Made by a program: the position numbers and the translations under genes. From Treponema sp. (GTDB lineage: Bacteria; Spirochaetota; Spirochaetia; Treponematales; Breznakiellaceae), in assembly GCA_031275515.1 (NCBI GenBank), contig JAISOQ010000067.1, forward strand, positions 1-5,106: 5,106 nt of DNA, given 5' to 3'. Below the pieces are notes generated by a model. It did no database searches and had not been told where the DNA came from. It saw nothing but the letters and a program-made list of their open reading frames with translations. Shown in pieces: positions 1 through 5,097 of the stretch (position 1 is its first letter; every line of letters starts with the position of its first letter).

Positions 1-312
1 TAGCTCTGGTTATTAACTTTTGGTTTTTTCACAGAATTATTTGGTAAACAACATCTTTCGCCCACTGCCCAAAAAACAGGGGGAGGGAAAGTAAATATTT
101 GGCAGAATTCTCTTGAAACACGTATTCCTCACATTAAGTTTTTGAAGCGCAGATCCAGATTAGTATATGAGGGGCCTTTACTTTTTGTCAAGTTAGAATT
201 CATCCAAATAATCCATGGAAATCAGCGTTAATCCGCGGACCTTCGGCCTTCCGTCGAACTCACGTTATTTTGCGGCAAACTGAGAATTGCCCTGCCCGGG
301 CCGGACGCCTTC
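1..312. other. Upstream intergenic region without a supported gene
   Basis: No reading frame of useful length with a ribosome binding site is visible on either strand. The first 200 bases are AT-rich and contain a T-run at 24-29 after a purine-poor stretch, which could be the tail of something outside the window. A weak promoter-like pair, TTGAAG (142-147) and TATATG (164-169) with a 16-base spacer, points toward the operon but is not convincing. From about 211 the composition changes to more G+C-rich DNA with a possible interspersed repeat. At 289-301 there is a short GCCC/GGGC hairpin just upstream of the rpsF promoter, with no T-tract after it. Confidence 0.6.
211..283. repeat. Possible interspersed intergenic repeat (tentative)
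   Basis: The segment that begins ATCCATGGAAATCAGCG and continues with TTAATCCGCGG resembles in style the 'TTAATCCG(C/T)GG' intergenic repeats scattered through many bacterial genomes. It also differs in composition from the AT-rich DNA before it. It contains an open frame of 22 codons (ATG 215 to TGA 281-283) with no Shine-Dalgarno sequence, which I do not regard as a gene. Only one copy lies in this window, so repetition cannot be shown here. The call rests on pattern memory and is weak. Confidence 0.25.
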
Positions 313-341
313 TTGACTAAAATCCGGAAATAGGGTATTAA
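313..341 (+). promoter_or_regulatory. Sigma70-type promoter of the rpsF operon
   Basis: The -35 box TTGACT (313-318) matches the consensus at five of six bases. The -10 box TATTAA (336-341) also matches at five of six. The spacer is exactly 17 bases, the optimum. Transcription would start near G348, about 53 bases before the rpsF start codon. That places the first transcribed bases at the 5' edge of the predicted leader structure. It is the best promoter in the window and the likely driver of all six operon genes. Confidence 0.8.
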
Positions 342-347
342 ATAACT

Positions 348-400
348 GCCTCTTTGCCCGTCCCTGGGACGGGCCAACTTTTAGTCCGTAAGGAGGACAC
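348..400 (+). promoter_or_regulatory. rpsF leader, probable S6:S18-binding autoregulatory RNA
   Basis: Seen in sequence: bases 356-374 form a near-perfect palindrome, a GCCCGTCC/GGACGGGC stem of 8 bp with loop CTG. Immediately 5', CCTCTTT (349-355) can pair with AAGGAGG (390-396) in seven consecutive pairs including one G-U, which covers the whole Shine-Dalgarno sequence. The two helices abut at 355/356 on the 5' side. On the 3' side they are separated by a bulge (375-389) that contains CCG at 386-388, next to the outer helix. Known: S6:S18 leaders upstream of rpsF in many bacteria use a hairpin, a basal helix and an unpaired CCG that mimic the 16S rRNA site. Inference: the bS6-bS18 dimer binds here and stabilises the SD-sequestering fold. 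An alternative local hairpin, GTCC (384-387) with GGAC (395-398), would also mask the SD. Confidence 0.68.
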
Positions 401-682
401 ATGCGTCAGTATGAACTGACGGTCATCTTCCCCTTGGAAGAAGATCTGTATCAGGCAGGCCGGGAACAACTGCAATCCGACCTGAGTTCTAATGAGGTAG
501 AGATCGAGAAGACCGATGAAACCGGCGACCGGGATCTCGCCTACGAAATCAAAAAACGGCGGAGGGGACGGTATGTCCTCTATACCATAAAGACCGAACC
601 GGAAAAAATTACCGTTCTTGACCGGGTTTTTAAACTCAACGCCAATCTCCTCAAATATCTTTTTGTCAGGGTGGAACAGTAG
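401..682 (+). CDS. rpsF: 30S ribosomal protein bS6
   Basis: This 93-residue protein has the usual length and order of bS6. The start MRQYEL is the family's first beta strand. The segment around residues 42-62 (GDRDLAYEIKK, then GRYVLYTI) is the conserved central strand-turn-strand. The end, NLLKYLFVRVE (82-92), is the last strand. bS6 binds bS18 as a heterodimer and joins the 30S platform on 16S rRNA helices 22-23 during central-domain assembly. The ATG at 401 is preceded by a strong AGGAGG four bases upstream. It is the first gene of the operon and the likely direct target of feedback through its leader. Unlike E. coli S6, it has no long acidic, glutamate-rich C-terminal tail. Confidence 0.97.
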   Translation: MRQYELTVIFPLEEDLYQAGREQLQSDLSSNEVEIEKTDETGDRDLAYEIKKRRRGRYVLYTIKTEPEKITVLDRVFKLNANLLKYLFVRVEQ

Positions 683-686
683 GAGG
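681..686 (+). promoter_or_regulatory. ssb ribosome binding site overlapping the rpsF stop codon
   Basis: AGGAGG begins inside the rpsF stop codon TAG (680-682) and ends four bases before the ssb ATG at 691. Ribosomes finishing rpsF therefore sit on the ssb initiation site, so translational coupling is likely. Repression of rpsF through its leader would then also lower SSB synthesis. Confidence 0.8.
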
Positions 687-690
687 CTTT

Positions 691-1155
691 ATGGCGGACA
701 TTAATCATGTCGTACTGGTGGGCAGGTTAACCCGGGACGCGGAACTCAAATATACCGCCGGAGGTCAGGCGGTTTGTAAGTTCTCCATTGCCATTAACCG
801 CAGGCGCAAGTCCGGTGAGCAATGGGTAGACGAGGCGAACTTTTTCGACATCGTTCTCTGGGGAAGGCAGGGGGAATCCCTGAACCAATACCTGGTAAAA
901 GGAAAGCAGGTAGGGATTGACGGCGAACTCCGCCAGGACCGGTGGGAACAGGACGGTCAAAACCGTTCCAAGGTCGAAATCGTGGCGAATAACATCCAGC
1001 TTCTCGGCAGCGGGCCCGGCGGGGCCAATACCGGCGGCTACAGTCAGGGCGGAGGGTATCAGGAGCACCGGAACGAAGGCGGCGCAGAACGGCCTCCCCG
1101 TGACAGCGGGCCGCCTCCGGCGGACGATGGTTTTGCCGATGACATACCGTTTTAA
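691..1155 (+). CDS. ssb: Single-stranded DNA-binding protein SSB
   Basis: This 154-residue protein coats single-stranded DNA at replication, repair and recombination sites. Residues 1-107 are the OB fold: the opening NHVVLVGRLTRDAELKY and FSIAINRR (31-38) are family hallmarks. Aromatic residues at F51/F52, W57 (in VLWGRQ) and W85 sit where SSB stacks on DNA bases. Residues 108-143 are a flexible glycine- and proline-rich linker. The C-terminus is acidic and ends in DDIPF, the docking peptide for DNA-maintenance partners. The length is slightly below that of E. coli SSB because the linker is short. The start is fixed by an AGGAGG that overlaps the previous stop codon. Placement between rpsF and rpsR is the classic bacterial arrangement and ties SSB supply to ribosome synthesis. 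Confidence 0.97.
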   Translation: MADINHVVLVGRLTRDAELKYTAGGQAVCKFSIAINRRRKSGEQWVDEANFFDIVLWGRQGESLNQYLVKGKQVGIDGELRQDRWEQDGQNRSKVEIVANNIQLLGSGPGGANTGGYSQGGGYQEHRNEGGAERPPRDSGPPPADDGFADDIPF

Positions 1156-1171
1156 CAATTAAGGAGCAATT

Positions 1172-1495
1172 ATGGCTGATGAGAAATATGCAGAAAACGA
1201 GCATCCCCGGCAGGACAGGGGCGCGGAAACTCAAATGGATGGCCGGGATAGTGAAGAGCGGGGGAACCGCAGCGGTAAAGGAAAGGTTTTTTTTAAGAAG
1301 AAGGTCTGCAAATTTTGCACCCAGAAGCTGAAGATAGACTACAAAGATGCGGATGTGTTACGCCGGTTTATCACGGATCGGGGAAAGATACTGCCCCGAA
1401 GGATTACCGGGACCTGCGCAAAACATCAGCGGGCCCTGGCCCTGGCTATTAAACGGGCCAGGATCATCGCCCTGCTTCCTTTTGTCGCCGACTAA
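1172..1495 (+). CDS. rpsR: 30S ribosomal protein bS18, zinc-binding form with N-terminal extension
   Basis: This 107-residue protein is the partner of bS6 in the 30S platform. The conserved domain is residues 44-105: KVCKFCTQK, then DYKDADVLRRFITDRGKILPRR, then ITGTCAKHQRALALAIKRARIIALLPF. C46, C49, C82 and H85 (CxxC and CxxH) make a complete zinc site, so this is the metal-binding version of S18. Bacterial S18 is usually about 75-90 residues. The extra length is an N-terminal tail (1-43) that is hydrophilic and rich in Glu, Asp, Arg and Gly. AAGGAG (1161-1166), five bases upstream of the ATG, supports this start, so the tail is very probably translated. An eight-T run lies at 1287-1294 within codons 39-41. 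The gene starts 16 bases after ssb. Confidence 0.96.
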   Translation: MADEKYAENEHPRQDRGAETQMDGRDSEERGNRSGKGKVFFKKKVCKFCTQKLKIDYKDADVLRRFITDRGKILPRRITGTCAKHQRALALAIKRARIIALLPFVAD

Positions 1496-1511
1496 ATAAG
1501 AGCTGGCCGTC

Positions 1512-2552
1512 ATGATTCCCCGGCAGGGTACTGCCGCGCCCTATATACCTATGCTGATAGGAGCGGTTTCTTGCGTCTTATTGGCAAGGTTCGGGTTTTT
1601 CGGATTTTTGTACCTTTTGCCTCTGGGTATCATGACGGCTGGATATGGTTTTAGGGCCGCCTGGCTCTGTCTGATTCTGGCGGTTCTGGGGAACGGCCTT
1701 TGGTCGGCGGGGACGGCGGTTTTTTCCCCCCAGCCCTGGGACGAGATGTTATGGGGGATTGTACATTTTACCCTGATCGCCGCGGCTTTTACCTGGATGA
1801 TGGCCCCTTCTTTTTTGGAGCCTTCCGAAGGTTCGGGGAATTCCGCTCCGGCGCGTATCCCCACAGTGTACCGCTTTGTGATCGCCTGCTGCATCCCGGT
1901 GGTGCTGATCCTGCCCATGATAGTCTCCCTCCGCCAGGATACGGCATTTAGCGGTTTTATCCGTACCCAGGCTGAGGCTTTATCGGCTTTGTATGCCTCC
2001 TCCGCCGGGGCGGATGTGGTAAAGCAGTCCCTGTTGGAACAGTATTTGACGCCGGACTTCATACTGGAAACCTTGATCTTTTCGGCCCTGCGGGGCGGAG
2101 TAATGGTATCCTGTATGGCCTTCTTCTTTATTAACCGGCAGATCGCCCTGGCCCTGGTTTGGGTCTTTCGCCGGATACGGAAGGGGGGGATCCTGGCGGA
2201 CTTCCGCGTCCCCTATGTTTTCATCTGGGCGCTGTCCTGTTCTCTCCTTGCCATTCTGGCAGGGAGAAGGTGGGAGATAGAGCCCCTGGAAATCACGGCC
2301 TGGAACGTGCTGATTGTCTGCGCCATCCTGTACCTGGCTCAGGGCGGAGGAATCGCGGCGTATTTTATTACCCGCGCAAACCTTCCGCCTTTCATGAGGC
2401 TGGCGTTGAATTTTCTCTTGTTTCTGATGATCGTTAGTCCCGGAATTAACGCGGTACTCTTAGGGGGCTTAATCCTCCTGGGTATTGCTGAAAATTGGGC
2501 GCCCTTTCGGGAGCCGAAAATCAAAGGACCATCCTCTACTCCGGGGATGTGA
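1512..2552 (+). CDS. DUF2232 (YybS-like) polytopic membrane protein
   Basis: This 346-residue, very hydrophobic protein has about eight or nine membrane segments, roughly at residues 12-25, 28-45, 48-67, 79-98, 119-139, 186-208, 234-250, 263-286 and 294-326. A soluble loop of about 45 residues (141-185) separates the two halves. No signal peptide is evident beyond the first segment. The C-terminal half fits the DUF2232/YybS pattern: FRVPYVFIWALS (231-242), an N-x-L-I-V segment ending in a QGGG turn (265-280), and a closing GIAENWAPFRE where the family usually has G-x-x-D-x-W-x-x-F-R. The molecular function of the family is not established. In Bacillus, yybS also lies just upstream of rplI and dnaC (the helicase), with gdpP between. 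Here gdpP is absent. The start is uncertain because the SD is weak; ATG 1551 (M14) is the next in-frame choice but would remove part of the first helix region. Confidence 0.8.
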   Translation: MIPRQGTAAPYIPMLIGAVSCVLLARFGFFGFLYLLPLGIMTAGYGFRAAWLCLILAVLGNGLWSAGTAVFSPQPWDEMLWGIVHFTLIAAAFTWMMAPSFLEPSEGSGNSAPARIPTVYRFVIACCIPVVLILPMIVSLRQDTAFSGFIRTQAEALSALYASSAGADVVKQSLLEQYLTPDFILETLIFSALRGGVMVSCMAFFFINRQIALALVWVFRRIRKGGILADFRVPYVFIWALSCSLLAILAGRRWEIEPLEITAWNVLIVCAILYLAQGGGIAAYFITRANLPPFMRLALNFLLFLMIVSPGINAVLLGGLILLGIAENWAPFREPKIKGPSSTPGM

Positions 2553-2620
2553 ATCCGGCGAAGGCGCGGCGATGCCGTACCGGTTCGGATCAGAGTCCGT
2601 AAACACAAGGAGCTTGGAAC

Positions 2621-3253
2621 ATGAAAGTCATTTTGAACAAGGATTTGAACACCCTGGGAGAAGAAGGGGATGTCAAAGACGTAGCCAAAGGGTATGCCCG
2701 AAATTATCTTTTTCCCCGGGGCATAGCGTTACCGTATACGGAAAAGAATATCAGGAGGTTCGAATCCCGGCGGGAAGAAATCGAAGCCCGTAAGGCCGCA
2801 AAACGCCAGGACGCTATGGGCCTGAAAGAAAAACTGGAAGCCCTGGAGCTGGTTATCGCCATGCCTGCCGGGGCCAACGGAAAGCTCTACGGCGCCGTCA
2901 CCAGCCAGACCGTGGCGGACGAGCTTACCAGGCACGGTTTCCCCACGGAACGGAAGCGGGTGGAATTACCCGGCAACACCTTCAAGAGCGTGGGCAAGTA
3001 CAAGGTAATGGTCAAACTCTACGAAAGCGCTTCCGCAGAAATCGGGTTGACCGTGGAAGCCCAGATCATTAAGGTAGAACCCAGGCGCCCCGTCCCGGCC
3101 CGGAAGGACAGGCGGCGGCGTGAGGAGCAGCCGGTTGAGACAGCCGAAGCTCCCGCCGGGGAAAAAGCCCCCGTTTCAGATGGGGTTCCCGTCCCGGGAG
3201 AAGCCTCCCCCTCAGGCGAGGCTCCCGCCGCCGGGACTCAGGATCAGGCGTAA
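2621..3253 (+). CDS. rplI: 50S ribosomal protein bL9 with long C-terminal extension
   Basis: bL9 binds 23S rRNA near the L1 stalk and reaches across the subunit surface. It influences frame maintenance. Residues 1-40 are the N-terminal RNA-binding domain: MKVILNKDLNTLGEEGDV, then VAKGYARNYLFPRGIAL, the signature GYARNYL. Residues 41-75 are the charged connecting helix. Residues 76-152 are the C-terminal domain, with GKLYGAVTSQTVADEL at 87-102. Ordinary bL9 stops near residue 148-150. This one continues to 210 with a basic patch (RRPVPARKDRRRR, 155-167) followed by a tail rich in Pro, Ala, Gly and Glu containing loose GE-A-P-type repeats. AAGGAG (2607-2612), eight bases before the ATG, supports the start. 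The gap to the DUF2232 gene is 68 bases, the longest within the operon. Confidence 0.96.
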   Translation: MKVILNKDLNTLGEEGDVKDVAKGYARNYLFPRGIALPYTEKNIRRFESRREEIEARKAAKRQDAMGLKEKLEALELVIAMPAGANGKLYGAVTSQTVADELTRHGFPTERKRVELPGNTFKSVGKYKVMVKLYESASAEIGLTVEAQIIKVEPRRPVPARKDRRRREEQPVETAEAPAGEKAPVSDGVPVPGEASPSGEAPAAGTQDQA

Positions 3254-3293
3254 TATTCGGAACGGGAAGCGGGCGGTTTTCTCCTAGGGTTTT

Positions 3294-4658
3294 ATGGCAG
3301 AAGGACTCAAAGACAAAATACCTCCTCATAACGAAGAAGCGGAAAAGGCGACTCTGGGGGCTATGCTCCTTGACGCCGAAGCTGTTTCTGTTGCCATGCA
3401 GTACCTCAAGCCCGGCGATTTCTATATCAACCGGAACCGCCGGGTTTTTGAGGCCATTAGAACCCTCTCCGATCAGGGGCTGAAAGCTGACATCATTACC
3501 ATAGTCGAGGAGCTCAAGAGAACCGGGGAACTGGACGGGGCGGGGGGGCCGCCCTATGTGGCGTCTCTCACGAATGTGGTGCCTACCACTGCCAACATTG
3601 ATTATTATGCGAAAGTCGTCCAGGACTGTTCCCTCAGACGTTCCCTGATACGGGTTTCCAACGAGGTTGTTGCAAAGTCCTTCGATGAGTCCCAGGAATC
3701 CCGGGTTATTCTGGAGGAAACCCAGCAGCGGATATTTGAACTTACTGACTCGCGGCAGACGTTCACCTTCAAAAGCATCAAAGAAATCATCCCGCCGGTC
3801 ATTAACATCATTGAAAGCCGGTATCATTCAAAGAATCAGTATACCGGCGTTCCTTCCGGGTTTGACGACCTTGATCAGTACACCTCCGGGTTCCAGCCTT
3901 CGGAGCTGATCATCATAGGCGCCCGTCCGTCCATCGGAAAGACCGCCCTGGCCCTGACTATGGCGACCAACATCGCCATACATCAGAAAGTACCTACCGC
4001 TTTTTTCACCCTGGAAATGTCCGATGTGGCCCTGGTTCAGCGGCTCATTTCGGGAGAGGCGAATATCGAATCCAACTCTTTACGGCTTGGGAAGCTGAAA
4101 CCTTCGGAATTCTCGAAGCTCCTGGACGCCGCGGGGAAAATCTACGAGGCGCCTTTGTACATCGTAGATATGCCGAACATGAAACTCCTGGACCTCCGCT
4201 CCCAAGCCCGGCGGCTCCGGTCCCAGCAGAAGGTAGAGATCATCTTTGTCGATTACCTTACCCTTATCTCCTCGGAAAACTCCCAGCTTCCCCGGCATGA
4301 GCAGGTGGCTGAAATATCCCGTTCCCTCAAGAGCCTTGCCCGGGAACTGGGTATACCCATTGTGGCCCTTTCCCAGGTACGCCGGGAAGTGGAAGGCAAA
4401 CGGGGCGGGGAACATGCGGGACGGCCCGGGCTGGCGGATATCAGGGAATCCGGATCGATAGAGCAGGATGCGGACCTGGTGATTTTCCTGCACCGGGACC
4501 GGAAACTGGAGCAAAACAACGACGAGGCCGAAACAGGGCCGGGAACGATTCCGACGGAACTGATTATCGCGAAACAACGGAACGGCCCTGTGGGAATTGT
4601 CAATATTGTCTTCCACTCGAAATTCGCCAAATTCGCCTCAAAGGCCAAAGATTCATAA
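3294..4658 (+). CDS. dnaB: Replicative DNA helicase DnaB
   Basis: This 454-residue protein is the hexameric helicase that unwinds DNA at the fork and recruits primase. Residues 9-112 are the N-terminal domain, opening PPHNEEAEKATLGAMLLD. A linker of about 60 residues follows. Residues 184-450 are the RecA-like motor. The Walker A is GARPSIGKT (209-217) with K216 and T217. The catalytic glutamate is E241 in FFTLEMS. Walker B is IIFVDYL with D320. The sensor-like SQVRREVE starts at 360. RESGSIEQDAD (384-394) is the conserved H4 region. KQRNGPVG (427-434) carries the arginine-finger segment. All key residues are present, the length is normal, and no intein interrupts it. The ribosome binding site is weak (AGGG at 3286-3289, four bases upstream), consistent with low copy need. 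It is the last gene of the operon. Confidence 0.97.
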   Translation: MAEGLKDKIPPHNEEAEKATLGAMLLDAEAVSVAMQYLKPGDFYINRNRRVFEAIRTLSDQGLKADIITIVEELKRTGELDGAGGPPYVASLTNVVPTTANIDYYAKVVQDCSLRRSLIRVSNEVVAKSFDESQESRVILEETQQRIFELTDSRQTFTFKSIKEIIPPVINIIESRYHSKNQYTGVPSGFDDLDQYTSGFQPSELIIIGARPSIGKTALALTMATNIAIHQKVPTAFFTLEMSDVALVQRLISGEANIESNSLRLGKLKPSEFSKLLDAAGKIYEAPLYIVDMPNMKLLDLRSQARRLRSQQKVEIIFVDYLTLISSENSQLPRHEQVAEISRSLKSLARELGIPIVALSQVRREVEGKRGGEHAGRPGLADIRESGSIEQDADLVIFLHRDRKLEQNNDEAETGPGTIPTELIIAKQRNGPVGIVNIVFHSKFAKFASKAKDS

Positions 4659-4679
4659 TTTGAGGTTTAGTATATAAAG

Positions 4680-4695
4680 CCCTTATACTTAAGGG
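4680..4695 (+). terminator. Hairpin after dnaB, possible weak terminator
   Basis: CCCTTA (4680-4685) and TAAGGG (4690-4695) form a perfect 6-bp stem with a TACT loop, 21 bases after the dnaB stop codon. The bases after it (GTTAGAAATTTT) are not a clean U-tract, so efficient intrinsic termination is doubtful. It could instead be a partial terminator, an mRNA end-protecting hairpin or an operator-like palindrome. I see no better terminator between dnaB and the next gene. Confidence 0.4.
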
Positions 4696-4716
4696 GTTAG
4701 AAATTTTAAAGATAAT
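4689..4716 (+). promoter_or_regulatory. Weak candidate promoter for the ComFB-family gene
   Basis: GATAAT (4711-4716) matches the -10 consensus at five of six bases. TTAAGG (4689-4694), 16 bases upstream, is a poor -35. It overlaps the hairpin at 4680-4695. The 105-base gap to the next start codon leaves room for an independent promoter, but this one is only suggestive. Confidence 0.25.
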
Positions 4717-4790
4717 GCAGGACCCGCTGCTTTTCCAAAGGGAAATAATTTGCATGACCACTCGGACATGGTATTGCCCTGCGGGCCCTT

Positions 4791-4796
4791 AGGAGG
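4791..4796 (+). promoter_or_regulatory. Ribosome binding site that fixes the ComFB gene start
   Basis: AGGAGG sits four bases before ATG 4801. The frame is open farther upstream, to a TTG at 4750 and an in-frame ATG at 4768, but neither has a purine-rich site before it. Family similarity also begins only after 4801, so the shorter start is chosen. Confidence 0.85.
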
Positions 4797-4800
4797 AAAC

Positions 4801-5097
4801 ATGGCGTTAATCGACAACTATGATTTTGAATTATTGAAAAACGAAGCGGAAAAATTGGTGTTAGATGAACTGGGCCGGCAGCTTGAGGCCTTTGAAGGGG
4901 ATATTTGTATCTGTAACGACTGCGTGGTGGATATGGCCACTATGGCCTTAAACGAGGTAAAGCCCTATTACCGCTTTTCACTGCTGGGGACCCTCTATGC
5001 AGCTCAAGCCATGAACGAGGAAGCATACGCCAACAGCATTAAAGAGGCTGTTTCAAACGCCATAAACCATGTGCGGGAAAACCCGTCTCATGATTAG
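4801..5097 (+). CDS. ComFB-family protein
   Basis: This is a 98-residue, soluble, mostly helical and acidic protein. It opens with NYDFELLKNEAEKLVLDELGR (6-26), the helix typical of the family (N-Y-x-E-x-x-V). The centre has CICNDCVVDMATMALN (36-51), matching the ComFB signature of clustered cysteines followed by D-x-x-A-x-A-L-N. PYYRFS (55-60) corresponds to the usual P-x-Y-x-x-T/S. The end NHVRENPSH (89-97) is the typical V-x-x-N-P-x-H. C36, C38 and C41 are candidate metal ligands. In Bacillus, comFB lies in the competence operon, but it is not needed for DNA uptake. ComFB-type proteins of cyanobacteria have been reported to bind cyclic di-GMP. A signalling role here is inference, and the name should not be read as proof of competence. 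It is probably a separate transcription unit. Confidence 0.82.
   Translation: MALIDNYDFELLKNEAEKLVLDELGRQLEAFEGDICICNDCVVDMATMALNEVKPYYRFSLLGTLYAAQAMNEEAYANSIKEAVSNAINHVRENPSHD

Noticed and set aside
215..283. 22-codon open frame upstream of the rpsF promoter
   Set aside because: It has no Shine-Dalgarno sequence or convincing promoter and is more likely part of a repeat-like segment.
727..1234. Antisense frames opposite ssb and the start of rpsR
   Set aside because: Both are explained by the codon use of ssb, and neither has recognisable motifs.
2567..2599. Two small hairpins (CGGC/GCCG and CGGA/TCCG) in the gap before rplI, considered as an L9 leader
   Set aside because: The stems are only 4 bp each and do not involve the RBS, so they are within chance for GC-rich DNA.
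3069..3827. Long antisense open frame of 252 codons on the - strand across rplI and dnaB
   Set aside because: It lies opposite two certain genes, has no family resemblance and no credible ribosome binding site, and its composition is the mirror of the coding strand.
4080..4648. Two further antisense frames opposite dnaB
   Set aside because: They overlap the intact motor domain of DnaB and encode arginine- and proline-rich sequences typical of shadow frames.
4764..4777. Sigma54-like GG-N10-GC spacing before the ComFB gene
   Set aside because: Only the GG and TTGC cores match, and the implied start would leave a leader of about 12 bases beginning at the RBS.
4750..4800. Upstream TTG or ATG 4768 start for the ComFB-family gene
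   Set aside because: Neither start has an RBS and the added residues do not match the family, whereas ATG 4801 has an AGGAGG four bases upstream.
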